DNA of 64,000 bases from an uncultured bacterium (GTDB lineage Bacteria > Hydrogenedentota > Hydrogenedentia > Hydrogenedentales > Hydrogenedentaceae), in assembly GCA_938014335.1 (NCBI GenBank), contig CALLRP010000027.1, positions 23,746 to 87,745 of the forward strand. Direction: 5' to 3'. Below are positions 56,210 through 64,000 of the stretch, piece after piece (position 1 is the first letter of the stretch; every line of letters begins with the position of its first letter). A model generated the notes under the pieces. The model was given only the letters and a program-made list of their open reading frames with translations. It was not told the DNA's origin and ran no database searches. Both the position numbers and the translations under genes were made by a program.

Positions 56210-57223
56210 ATGAAATCAGATGAATGTATTGTAGGTATAGACATTGGAGGGACAAAAATACTTTCTGTTGTTGTTAATAATAAATTTGAAATTGTTTCAA
56301 GATGTAGAAAAAAAACAAAGGGTTGGGCAAAGGATATAAAACCTGCGGAAAGAATTATCGAAACGATAGAAGAATCCATACAAAAAGCAGGAAGTCCCAA
56401 AATTATCGGTATTGGTGTAGGTGCTCCAGGACCTGTGGACACAAAAAATGGAATTATTATAAACACACCTAATCTTGGTTGGAAAGATTTTGCAATTGTA
56501 GATATATTGATGGAACATTTTTCAGTACCTGTTTTTTTAGATAATGATGTGAATTTAGGAACCTATGCGGAATGGCTTTTAGGTAATAATAAGGATGCAA
56601 AACATGTTGTTGGTGTTTTTCCGGGAACGGGCATTGGGGGAGGGCTAATTATAAATAGAAAAATTGTACATGGAGCAAGTGGTGGTGCGGGTGAAATCGG
56701 ACATATGACAATGCAGATAGATGGTCCGTTATGTGGATGTGGTAAAAGAGGGTGTTTAGAAGCATTAGCTTCGAGAATTGCAATAATGAAAGAGATATCT
56801 GCACTAATTTTGAGGGGGGAATCAGAATATTTATATGAGAAAGTGGGAACAGATATATCCAAGATTAGAAGTAGTATCATAGCTGAAGTTATTGAGAATG
56901 GTGAAAAGAAAGTAGAAAATATAGTTAGAAAAGCGGCTTATTTGACAGGTGTTGCTATTGCCAATCTCATAAACATATTGAGTCCGGAATTAGTTATTTT
57001 GGGGGGTGGGCTTATAGAAGCCTTAGGGAAAATATATGAGGAGGAAATACAAAAGGCTGTTAAAGAACATGCTATGCCCTTTTTGAGGAAAAAAGTAATT
57101 ATAGAGATTGGTAAATTAGGGGATGATGCTGTGGCATTAGGTTCTACTCTTTTGTGTTTAAGAAAGTTGGAGAAGATAAAAGAATTTGGAAATGAAAATG
57201 TAAATAAAGGAGATGGGAAATGA
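56210..57223 (+). CDS. ROK family sugar kinase (glucokinase-like)
   Basis: A 337-residue ROK protein. GIDIGGTKI at 9-17 is the phosphate-1 motif, DNDVNLGTYAEW carries the catalytic aspartate, and GEIGHM with GPLCGCGKRGCLEALAS is the zinc-binding ROK signature. There is no helix-turn-helix, so it is an enzyme, most likely glucokinase. AAGGATTAAGTT precedes the ATG. It overlaps the next kinase-like gene by 4 bases. Confidence 0.92.
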   Translation: MKSDECIVGIDIGGTKILSVVVNNKFEIVSRCRKKTKGWAKDIKPAERIIETIEESIQKAGSPKIIGIGVGAPGPVDTKNGIIINTPNLGWKDFAIVDILMEHFSVPVFLDNDVNLGTYAEWLLGNNKDAKHVVGVFPGTGIGGGLIINRKIVHGASGGAGEIGHMTMQIDGPLCGCGKRGCLEALASRIAIMKEISALILRGESEYLYEKVGTDISKIRSSIIAEVIENGEKKVENIVRKAAYLTGVAIANLINILSPELVILGGGLIEALGKIYEEEIQKAVKEHAMPFLRKKVIIEIGKLGDDAVALGSTLLCLRKLEKIKEFGNENVNKGDGK

Positions 57224-58623
57224 ATTTGGATTGGATGTTAGTAAACCCCAAAATTATACCTTCTATGGACCCTAACTTTATTCCTCCAAAATTAGTGAAT
57301 GACCAGTTCAAAAAGAAAGTTGCAGAAGCAAAAGATGCGGAAAAGGTTATTATTGCTTTAGAACGATTGAATAATTCTGTTTCTTGTTTTGAAACAAAAA
57401 TTTTTTCAGAAGAACATCCCCTATTTGAATCAAGTTTTTTCTATATTGAAAGGATACTAAAGTTTTTACTCTGGCAAAAAGGTGGATGGAAAATACATAT
57501 CTATGCCCCGCAACCTTTAATAGAATACCTAAGAAAGGTTTATTCGCCCCAGGGAGTCAGAGCCTTTGATTATAAATTTATGGGAGAGGATGTTTATGAA
57601 AATGAGTTTACAATAGTATCCTATAAATCAGAAGAAGAAGTTCCTCCGCCGAGTGAGACATCTCAGCGTTTGGGCCGTCACATGGATGGTTGTCGGGTTG
57701 GGTTTGATTTGGGAGCCTCGGACCGCAAAGCTTCCGCAGTTATCGACGGAGAAGTGGTATATAGTGAAGAAACTATTTGGGAACCTCGTAAACAATCCGA
57801 CCCTAATTATCACTATAATGAAATTATGACAGCGATAAAAACCGCTGCATCAAAAATGCCGAGATTAGATGCTGTTGGGGGAAGTGCTGCGGGCGTATAT
57901 GTTAATAATCGGGCTATGATAGCCTCTTTGTTTAGGGGAGTTCCCAAGGAACGCTTCAATGAAGTTCATGAATTGTTTAACCGAATGTCTAAAGAATTAG
58001 GTGTTCCTCTTGTAGTCGTAAATGATGGAGAAGTTACTGCGTTAGCCGGTTCTATGTCTATGGGTGATAATGCAGTTTTAGGTATTGCCATGGGGTCAAG
58101 TGAAGCGGGTGGATATGTTACACCGGCAGGGAATATTACCGATTGGCTTAATGAACTCGCTTTTGCTCCTGTGGATTATAATCCAGAGGCTCCCGTAGAA
58201 GAATGGTCCGGAGATAGAGGTGTAGGGGCCAATTATTTTTCACAACAGTGCGTGTTCCGACTGGCTCCAAAGGCAGGTATAAAAATTCCAGATAATATAA
58301 CAGATGCAGAGAAATTAAAATTGATACAGGATGAGTTAGAAAAAGGCAATCCTGAGGTTGTTAAAATCTGGCAAACAATGGGCGTTTATTTGGGCTACAC
58401 ACTTGCTCATTACAGCGATTTTTATGATATAAAGCATGTTCTTATTTTAGGACGCTGTACCTCCGGCAGTGGCGGTCCTATCATGTTAGAGGAGTGTCAA
58501 AAGGTATTAAAAACAGAGTTTCCAGAGATAAATGAGAAGATTAATGTACAATTACCTGACGAAAAGAATAGAAGAGTGGGGCAATCTATTGCAGCGGCGA
58601 GTTTACCTGAAATTAAAAGATGA
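57220..58623 (+). CDS. divergent ROK-like ASKHA ATPase with N-terminal extension
   Basis: A 467-residue protein. After an N-terminal region of about 155 residues without a recognised domain, an ASKHA fold starts at VGFDLGASDRKASAV (phosphate 1, where ROK proteins have DIGGTK). VVNDGEVTALAG carries the likely catalytic aspartate, and GIAMGSSEAGGY follows. The zinc signature of ROK proteins is missing. The C-terminus has a GRCTSGSGGPIM loop. Overlap of 4 bases with the preceding ROK kinase suggests the same sugar pathway. Substrate unknown. Confidence 0.78.
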   Translation: MNLDWMLVNPKIIPSMDPNFIPPKLVNDQFKKKVAEAKDAEKVIIALERLNNSVSCFETKIFSEEHPLFESSFFYIERILKFLLWQKGGWKIHIYAPQPLIEYLRKVYSPQGVRAFDYKFMGEDVYENEFTIVSYKSEEEVPPPSETSQRLGRHMDGCRVGFDLGASDRKASAVIDGEVVYSEETIWEPRKQSDPNYHYNEIMTAIKTAASKMPRLDAVGGSAAGVYVNNRAMIASLFRGVPKERFNEVHELFNRMSKELGVPLVVVNDGEVTALAGSMSMGDNAVLGIAMGSSEAGGYVTPAGNITDWLNELAFAPVDYNPEAPVEEWSGDRGVGANYFSQQCVFRLAPKAGIKIPDNITDAEKLKLIQDELEKGNPEVVKIWQTMGVYLGYTLAHYSDFYDIKHVLILGRCTSGSGGPIMLEECQKVLKTEFPEINEKINVQLPDEKNRRVGQSIAAASLPEIKR

Positions 58624-58624
58624 A

Positions 58625-59050
58625 TTAAATAGATTTATTTTTTTTCTCGGCTTCTTTTATCTTGTGCCAAGAATTCCATGCTTCCTCTTCGGTAACTGCC
58701 TTTTTTTCGCCGAAAACATGCTCATGCCTGCGTATCATTTTTCGATGGGCACTTTTTAATGCTTCGGATAACCTCATTTTCCCTTCTGCTTCACCTGCAA
58801 CAGCTGAAGCAATGAGTATGAATAATGTATCCCCAAACTCTTCATTAATTTCCTCAGATTTACCATTTTCCAGCGCTTCTATGAACTCTTCACATTCCTC
58901 TTTTGCATATTTTGCAAAATCCAGGCAGGTCTGTTTTCGGTCCCATGGGCATCCCTCGGGACCTCGTAAATAACGAGCCAGATTAATGAGTAATTCAAAA
59001 ACATCGCCCTCTTTGTCGATGTTAAAATCAAGCAATTTATCTTTATTCAT
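58625..59050 (-). CDS. MazG nucleotide pyrophosphohydrolase
   Basis: A 141-residue all-alpha NTP pyrophosphatase of the single-domain MazG type. The metal motif appears as KEECEEFIEAL (E51-E55) and NEEFGDTLF (70-76), after the family start LRGPEGCPWDRKQT. The frame is open to 59269, but ATG at 59050 has TTGGAG 8 bases upstream and gives the normal length. It ends one base from the convergent ROK-like gene. It probably hydrolyses damaged or excess NTPs. Confidence 0.9.
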   Translation of the reverse strand: MNKDKLLDFNIDKEGDVFELLINLARYLRGPEGCPWDRKQTCLDFAKYAKEECEEFIEALENGKSEEINEEFGDTLFILIASAVAGEAEGKMRLSEALKSAHRKMIRRHEHVFGEKKAVTEEEAWNSWHKIKEAEKKNKSI

Positions 59051-59176
59051 TCGTAAAACTCCAATTATAAACTTGAATATCAATAATATAAAAAATTTTA
59101 TTAAAGTTTTATATTTAAGATGCCGATACATTATATAGAAGGAACTAAAAGATTTACAATGACAAGGAAGTCTACT

Positions 59177-59359
59177 ATGGTTACTCAATGTTGTGTATGT
59201 AAAAAAATATTCGACCGTGAGACAAATGAATGGATTAAAACGACAAAAATTTACACACAGGTTACACATACCTATTGTCCCAAATGTTTAGAAATCTCCC
59301 GTCAAATTCTCGGTTTAAAACCTCGTCCCGCCAATGTATCTTCTAATTTATCACGGTAA
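59177..59359 (+). CDS. small zinc-ribbon protein
   Basis: From ATG at 59177, preceded by AAGGAAG with 6-base spacing, a 60-residue protein. Cysteines in TQCCVCKK and TYCPKC form a CxxC...CxxC zinc ribbon, with WIKTT between. This resembles the small domain with a 'C.wCkk..d..g.W' pattern often attached to sensor kinases. Upstream ATGs at 59120 and 59159 are in frame but lack a ribosome site. Function unknown. Confidence 0.72.
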   Translation: MVTQCCVCKKIFDRETNEWIKTTKIYTQVTHTYCPKCLEISRQILGLKPRPANVSSNLSR

Positions 59360-59529
59360 GGTTATACAAATTTAATTCAGCCCCACAATGCGGAATACCG
59401 TAAGTGTCCATTCTATACTACAATTAATGGATTAATCTATCTCTTTTTTTCCCCCTTAGATGGCAATAAAATAGGAGCATATTCTATACTAATACACAAA
59501 ATAGATTTTTATTGAAGGTATTTGTATAA

Positions 59530-60924
59530 ATGGCAAAAATACATTTTATAGGCATAGGGGGAACGGCTATGATTGGGGGTGCCTATATCGCAAAACAATT
59601 GGGACATGAAATAAGGGGTAGTGATAATCCATTGTATCCTCCAACATCTATATTGGCTAAAAAATTAGATGTTCCGATTTATGAGGGATTTAACGCTAAA
59701 AATTTAGAATGGAACCCCGATTATGTGATTATAGGAAATGCTTTGAGCAGGGGTAACGATGAAGTAGAGGCAGTATTGAATAACCATATTCCATATTTCA
59801 GTTTGCCGGAGTGGTTGAAACAGAATGTTTTATTTAGGAGAAATCCTATTGTGGTTACAGGGACACATGGGAAAACAACGACGACCTCTTTGATTGCATG
59901 GATTTTGAAATATGCGGGTTATGATCTGGGTTATTTAATTGGAGGTTTTCCTGTAAATTTTGAGATTCCCGCATATTTGGGAAAAGAAGGCTCATATTTT
60001 GTAATAGAAGGTGATGAGTACGATACTGCATTTTTTGATAAAAGGGCTAAATTTTTTCATTATCTGCCCCAGATTTTAATTGTGACATCTCTCGAATATG
60101 ACCATAGTGATATTTATAGTAGTCTACAAGAAATAGAAAAATCTTTCCAACTATTACTAAGGAGTGTTCCTTCTAACGGAGAAATATTATTGTGTGGAGA
60201 AAATCATGCTCGTATTTTAGAAAAATATAGTTTATCTCCGTGTCAGTTATATGGGCTTTCCGAAGGGTTGGATTGGAGGGTTAAATTAGAAATAGATGAG
60301 ACACCAGAGAAAATGAAGTTGTATATTTTCAAAAAGGAGAAAGAATTATGTGTTTTACGAACGGGTCTTTTTGGAATTCATAACGCATTAAATATTCTAT
60401 GTGCAGTGGCAGTGACCCATTCTTTGGGTGTATCTACAAAAAGTATTGTTGACGGGGTGGAAGGATTCCAAGGTGTTCGTAGAAGACAAGAAGTTTTTTT
60501 AGAAATAGAGAACAAAATATTTATAGATGATTTTGCGCATCATCCAACTGCTATACAGGAAACATTAAAGGCATTAAGAACGAAATATCAGGGTAAATAT
60601 CTCATAGTTATATTTGAGCCTCGTTCCAATACTACTGTTACAAATATATTTCAAAATGAAATTATGGAATCCCTTTCTGTTGCGGATGAAATTTGGTTAA
60701 CGCCTATTTATAGAGAGGAAAAAATACCTATTGAAAAGAGATTAGATAAGGAAACCTTAATACGAGAATTAAAAGAAAAAGGCAAAAAAAGTCATCAATC
60801 AAAAAATTATGATGATATATTGGAGTATTTAATTACAAATGTTAAAGAAGACGCTGTAATTACACTGATGAGTAATGGAGCATGTGGAAACTTGAGAGAG
60901 AAATTAGTTACTCATTATAAGTGA
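59530..60924 (+). CDS. mpl: UDP-N-acetylmuramate:L-alanyl-gamma-D-glutamyl-meso-diaminopimelate ligase
   Basis: Mpl reattaches recycled murein tripeptide to UDP-MurNAc. The 464-residue Mur-ligase protein has IHFIGIGGTAMIGGAY, the ATP site VTGTHGKTTTTSLIAW (about 113-128), the central EGDEYDTAFFDKRAKF typical of Mpl rather than MurC, and DDFAHHPTAIQETL. It implies a meso-DAP peptidoglycan. It lies 170 bases after the zinc-ribbon gene; that gap has an 11-base direct repeat (ATTCTATACTA at 59410 and 59481) but no clear promoter. Confidence 0.94.
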   Translation: MAKIHFIGIGGTAMIGGAYIAKQLGHEIRGSDNPLYPPTSILAKKLDVPIYEGFNAKNLEWNPDYVIIGNALSRGNDEVEAVLNNHIPYFSLPEWLKQNVLFRRNPIVVTGTHGKTTTTSLIAWILKYAGYDLGYLIGGFPVNFEIPAYLGKEGSYFVIEGDEYDTAFFDKRAKFFHYLPQILIVTSLEYDHSDIYSSLQEIEKSFQLLLRSVPSNGEILLCGENHARILEKYSLSPCQLYGLSEGLDWRVKLEIDETPEKMKLYIFKKEKELCVLRTGLFGIHNALNILCAVAVTHSLGVSTKSIVDGVEGFQGVRRRQEVFLEIENKIFIDDFAHHPTAIQETLKALRTKYQGKYLIVIFEPRSNTTVTNIFQNEIMESLSVADEIWLTPIYREEKIPIEKRLDKETLIRELKEKGKKSHQSKNYDDILEYLITNVKEDAVITLMSNGACGNLREKLVTHYK

Positions 60925-60933
60925 GAATAAAAA

Positions 60934-61329
60934 ATGCTTTGGCTCCAATTCTTAGATGTATTCTTGACTATCATTCATGGGAGTTTAATACTATTTTTTA
61001 TTTTAGGTTGGATTTCCAAAAAGACAAGGAAAGTACATTTTATATTAGTATGTATTATTGCTATATCATGGTTTGTTTTAGGATTATTCTATGGATTTGG
61101 ATATTGCTTTCTTACAGATATTCATTGGAGGGTAAAAATGTCACTACAGGAAGAGAATTTACCCATATCTTTTATTAAATATATATTTGATAAAATGACG
61201 GGATATGATTTTAACGAACTACTTATAGATTATATTACTTTGGCGGTTTTTATATGCATCTTGATGATTTCTATATTACTCTATATAAAAGAAAAATTTA
61301 ATGTTAGGTTTGATAAAAAGACTTTTTAG
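60934..61329 (+). CDS. DUF2784-like membrane protein
   Basis: A 131-residue protein with three hydrophobic segments (about 5-27, 33-55 and 98-118). The pattern around FGYCFLTDIHWRVK resembles the CPLTxxE...R region of DUF2784 proteins. Function is unknown. It begins 9 bases after mpl, suggesting co-transcription. The family call is tentative. Confidence 0.6.
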   Translation: MLWLQFLDVFLTIIHGSLILFFILGWISKKTRKVHFILVCIIAISWFVLGLFYGFGYCFLTDIHWRVKMSLQEENLPISFIKYIFDKMTGYDFNELLIDYITLAVFICILMISILLYIKEKFNVRFDKKTF

Positions 61330-61401
61330 AAAAATATTAATGCAGAGTAATATAATATCATCACAATTCCCAAAAAAAATTAATAACAAAGAGGTTTTTT
61401 T

Positions 61402-62706
61402 ATGCCATTAGTTAGAGGATTTCGGGCGTTGAGATATAATGCGGGTAAGATAGTTGATTTCAGTGATGTTATAACTCCGCCTTACGACATAATAACCCAT
61501 GAAATTAGGGAAGATTTAGCAAAAAGAAGTGAGTATAACTTTGTCCATATAGATTTACCCGTAGAAGATTTATCGAAGACAAAATATGAAAAAGCCAGTG
61601 AATTATTAAAAAAATGGCAGAGAGAAAATATTCTTGTTCGAGAAAGACAAACGAGTGCTTATTGGCTCAAACAGAGGTTTACAGATATTCGAGGTATTCA
61701 AATGGAAAGGTTGGCTCTTTTAGCTCTTACCAAGATACCTGAAGAAAAGGAAAATAGTTCACAAATTTTACCCCACGAAAGAACATTTAATAAACCCGTA
61801 GAAGATAGAAAGGCTTTGATACATACAACGAATGCACAACTAAGTCCTGTCTTTTTTATTTTCTCGGATAAAGAAAGAATATTACAACAATGTTTTATAA
61901 AATATGTTAAAAATAACAATAAACCACCGGACATTAGTGTTGTAACAATAGATGGAGTTTTAAATGAACTATGGCAAACAGAATGGAACGAGGAAATAAC
62001 ACAACTATTTGAAAATAAAACATTATATATTGCAGATGGGCATCACCGTTTCCAAACAGCGAAAAAAGTGTTAGAAGAGAAGAAAAAGGAAGATATAAAT
62101 ATTGAACCGTATCAATATGTATTAACAGGTTTTGTTGCCTTTGAAGATCCCGGCTTACTTATATATGCACCTCATCGTGTCATTAATAATATTACGGATA
62201 TAGACTATGACACATTTTTTAGTGAGATGGGAAAATATTTTAATATCACACGTGTGGAAAATAATCCTGTAGATTATGTGTTACAAAAACAGAAAGAGTG
62301 TGAATATAACAATAATAAAAAATATTCACATTGTTTTGGACTGATAATTAAAAATAAAGGCAGGTTTTTAATAGAAATTAATGAGGAAGGTTATAAAAAG
62401 TTATGTAGAGAAAAAACGAGAGCTCTACATGAGGTGAATGTTTATATCCTCCATAAAGTTATATTTGAGGAAATCTTAAAATTAGAACCCAATGTTCAAT
62501 TGATTTACGAAACAAATCCTTTTCGTTGTATAGAAATGGTGGAAAAAGAAAAAGCGGAAATGGCATTTTTAATAAATCCTATATGCCCTGAAATTATTAA
62601 AAAATGTGCAGATAACGGAGAATTTATGCCGCAAAAAGCTACTTATTTCTTTCCTAAAATTCCAAGTGGTCTTGTTATGTATGAACTCACAAAAGAAAGT
62701 TTATAG
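61402..62706 (+). CDS. DUF1015 family protein
   Basis: A 434-residue DUF1015 protein. The N-terminus PLVRGFRALRYNAGK, ITPPYDII, the HxDLP-type VHIDLPVED and the central YIADGHHRFQTAKK are the conserved blocks. The DGHHR motif resembles the nucleotide site of SerK/ParB-type proteins, so a free-serine kinase-like or related activity has been suggested for relatives; not proven. GAGG lies 8 bases before the ATG. Confidence 0.87.
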   Translation: MPLVRGFRALRYNAGKIVDFSDVITPPYDIITHEIREDLAKRSEYNFVHIDLPVEDLSKTKYEKASELLKKWQRENILVRERQTSAYWLKQRFTDIRGIQMERLALLALTKIPEEKENSSQILPHERTFNKPVEDRKALIHTTNAQLSPVFFIFSDKERILQQCFIKYVKNNNKPPDISVVTIDGVLNELWQTEWNEEITQLFENKTLYIADGHHRFQTAKKVLEEKKKEDINIEPYQYVLTGFVAFEDPGLLIYAPHRVINNITDIDYDTFFSEMGKYFNITRVENNPVDYVLQKQKECEYNNNKKYSHCFGLIIKNKGRFLIEINEEGYKKLCREKTRALHEVNVYILHKVIFEEILKLEPNVQLIYETNPFRCIEMVEKEKAEMAFLINPICPEIIKKCADNGEFMPQKATYFFPKIPSGLVMYELTKESL

Positions 62707-62710
62707 AATG

Positions 62711-62854
62711 CTAACTACCCATTAATTTTTTTACAATATTACTTAACACGGGTATATTCCATCCTGCCATAGTAGCACCTACACCTGCCATAATGAGGAC
62801 AAGCAGAATAGCCACAATTGCTGCGATTACTTCTCGCACTTTTGTCATTGACAT
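62711..62854 (-). CDS. small single-pass membrane protein (47 aa)
   Basis: A 47-residue gene on the minus strand. It opens MSMTKVREVIAAIVAIL, a hydrophobic segment of about 28 residues follows, and it ends KKLMGS. An AAGGAGAAT ribosome site sits 8 bases before the ATG, which makes a real gene likely. It is 4 bases from the end of the convergent DUF1015 gene and just downstream of the sugar isomerase genes on its own strand. Function unknown. Confidence 0.65.
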   Translation of the reverse strand: MSMTKVREVIAAIVAILLVLIMAGVGATMAGWNIPVLSNIVKKLMGS

Positions 62855-62896
62855 AGTCTATTCTCCTTATACTTAATTATTGTCAAAAAATTATTT

Positions 62897-63748
62897 TTAT
62901 AGATTACTCATTATAGTATTAACTATTTCCATTAGTTTTTTACCATATTGAATATATGAGTTATATAATTGTTCTTCACTTTCAGCCTGTTGTCCTGTGT
63001 GAATAATTGCTGCAAGATGAGGTTCAATGGAAAATCCTCCATCATACCCTGATTGTAATAAATCCATAATAATTTCAGGAACATAACCATCACCCTCACC
63101 ACAGAGGCAATATATATCCTCTCCATTTATCTTTTTCGCATCTTTTATGTGAACATATACAATATCCTTTTTTACATTTAAATAATAATCCCATGCATCC
63201 TGTCCATAAGTAACGGGATTTCCGGTATCAAATACTACTTTTAACGCCGGGCTGTTAACTTCTCCCAGCAGGATATTACTATTCTCCGCAGATAAACCTC
63301 CCCAACCACTACAGTTTTCATGAACGAGAATAATTCCTCCATCTTCTGCCATATGGGCTAATACTTTCATCCTCCGTATCGCTTCTTTTCTCCATTCATT
63401 TTCATCAAGAGGATGTTTCGGGTCGTTTGGATAGCTCATTACACGAATAAATTTTGTGTTAAGTTGATGCATTCGGGGTATTGCATTTTTTAAATCCTCA
63501 ATGTCAACCTGAGGGTCGCATGTGATAGGACGAGCCCAATTAGCAATGGCGCTTGCAAAGCACGATACCTTCATTTGATTTCTTTCCAATTCATCTTTAA
63601 CAAATTGAAAGGTTACCTCTGAAACTTGCGTAAAGTTAATTCCATCTACCATACGCAGTTCCATGTGAGACCAACCCAATTCTTTATGGGCTTGTATTTG
63701 TCTTTGAATGGATTTCCCTGCTTCATCACTGATACCTGAATAGAACAT
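62897..63748 (-). CDS. sugar phosphate isomerase/epimerase-like TIM barrel
   Basis: A 283-residue AP-endonuclease-2-type TIM barrel. Motifs are GISDEAGKSIQRQ at the N-terminus, VHENCSGWGG, VVFDTGNPVTYG, YVHIKDAKK and a C-terminal GGFSIEPH, where the acidic and histidine residues bind a metal. Such proteins act as ketose epimerases or inosose isomerases. It lies 28 bases downstream of a second gene of the same type. Confidence 0.85.
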   Translation of the reverse strand: MFYSGISDEAGKSIQRQIQAHKELGWSHMELRMVDGINFTQVSEVTFQFVKDELERNQMKVSCFASAIANWARPITCDPQVDIEDLKNAIPRMHQLNTKFIRVMSYPNDPKHPLDENEWRKEAIRRMKVLAHMAEDGGIILVHENCSGWGGLSAENSNILLGEVNSPALKVVFDTGNPVTYGQDAWDYYLNVKKDIVYVHIKDAKKINGEDIYCLCGEGDGYVPEIIMDLLQSGYDGGFSIEPHLAAIIHTGQQAESEEQLYNSYIQYGKKLMEIVNTIMSNL

Positions 63749-63776
63749 AATATTCCCTTTCTTTGTTTCCTAATTG

Positions 63777-64000
63777 TTATTTTTGAATGATATTTTTTAT
63801 TATCTCCGCTGAGTTTTTAATGTAATCTAATTTTTCAATTTCAGTTTTTGTTTCATATTCCATCTGAATAGAGATAGGCCCTTTGAAGTTACCTTGTTTA
63901 AGTATTATATCCAGTAGTTCTTTTACAGGTACCCATCCTTTTCCTAATGGGACCCAAACGATTTTATTTTTTTCCACTATGAAATCTTTTACGGCTACCA
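63777..64000 (-). CDS. sugar phosphate isomerase/epimerase-like TIM barrel, partial
   Basis: The reading frame is open from the right window edge to the stop at 63777, about 74 residues visible (VAVKDFIVEKNKIVWVPLGKG and onward). The PLGKGWV and GPISIQMEYE motifs match the C-terminal end of the xylose-isomerase-like TIM barrel family, as in the neighbouring gene. The GTG at 63977 is not the real start. The 5' end lies outside the window. Confidence 0.75.
   Translation of the reverse strand, partial: VAVKDFIVEKNKIVWVPLGKGWVPVKELLDIILKQGNFKGPISIQMEYETKTEIEKLDYIKNSAEIIKNIIQK

Noticed and set aside
59051..59269. N-terminal extension of MazG with a hydrophobic region
   Set aside because: The 73 extra residues look like translated intergenic sequence, and the ATG at 59050 has a good ribosome site and gives the family length.
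60921..61178. 85-residue plus-strand reading frame after mpl
   Set aside because: It overlaps the DUF2784-like gene in another frame, which is longer and has coherent hydrophobic segments.

Overview
The window (about 35% G+C by eye) is an ordinary chromosomal segment from an uncultured-type bacterium. It carries about 53 protein genes, one tRNA and no sign of phage, transposase, integrase or CRISPR. My best guess at the lineage is Candidatus Hydrogenedentota or a close neighbour. This is inferred from a secreted protein with tetrapeptide xxEG linker tracts and a tandem 'ELLRxIQ' calcium-loop module, from the sulfatase/SUMF1-type secretome, and from the hydrogenase locus. Mpl and LeuS show a Gram-negative-style bacterial core; no rRNA is present to confirm the lineage.

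Layout. 1-1571: the tail of a Trm112-like gene and two tandem DUF502 membrane proteins. 1561-5493 (minus): tsaE, glgA, a Nif3-like gene and a MEMO-like gene. 5561-10210 (plus): ankyrin lipoprotein, RNase HI, a large hybrid histidine kinase and a DacF-like peptidase. 10212-15907 (minus): secreted proteins, namely an SBBP-repeat adhesin-like protein, a SUMF1-domain protein sharing its terminal module, and a lipoprotein closed by a clear terminator. 15981-20361 (minus): rpe, a kinase-less PASTA protein, rsmB, fmt and ybaB, the fmt-rsmB-PASTA-rpe order that in Firmicutes contains prkC. 20741-26085 (plus): a group 3d NAD-linked [NiFe] hydrogenase operon (hoxF-hoxU-hoxY-hoxH-hoxW) ending in a response regulator and a strong terminator, followed by a histidine kinase and a small membrane protein. 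28211-28639 is a non-coding gap with three hairpins. 28640: suhB. 29481-33968 (minus): an exopolysaccharide-type cluster (SGNH-like protein, MBOAT acyltransferase, beta-helix lyase-like protein). 33987-40394 (minus): leuS, lon and clpX, then tRNA-Arg(ACG). 40807-53771: AGE-family epimerase, three paralogous GT-C membrane glycosyltransferases, two B12-binding radical SAM enzymes and a sulfatase-fold protein, a probable surface-glycan or lipid-modification region. 54008-58623 (plus): iorAB and two ROK/ASKHA-type kinases. 58625-64000: mazG, a zinc ribbon, mpl, DUF2784, DUF1015, a tiny membrane protein and two sugar isomerase-like TIM barrels.

How it fits together. Indolepyruvate oxidoreductase would yield reduced ferredoxin, and the Hox enzyme couples NADH to H2. 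Together with sugar epimerases, sugar kinases and glycogen synthase this suggests a fermentative, carbohydrate- and amino-acid-using anaerobe that balances redox with hydrogen. The window also invests heavily in secreted and surface polymers. The less ordinary points are the shared EF-hand-like module and EG tracts, the PASTA protein at the prkC position, the IorA without its ferredoxin domain, the GT-C triplication, the hybrid kinase with two degenerate receivers, and the structured gap before suhB.
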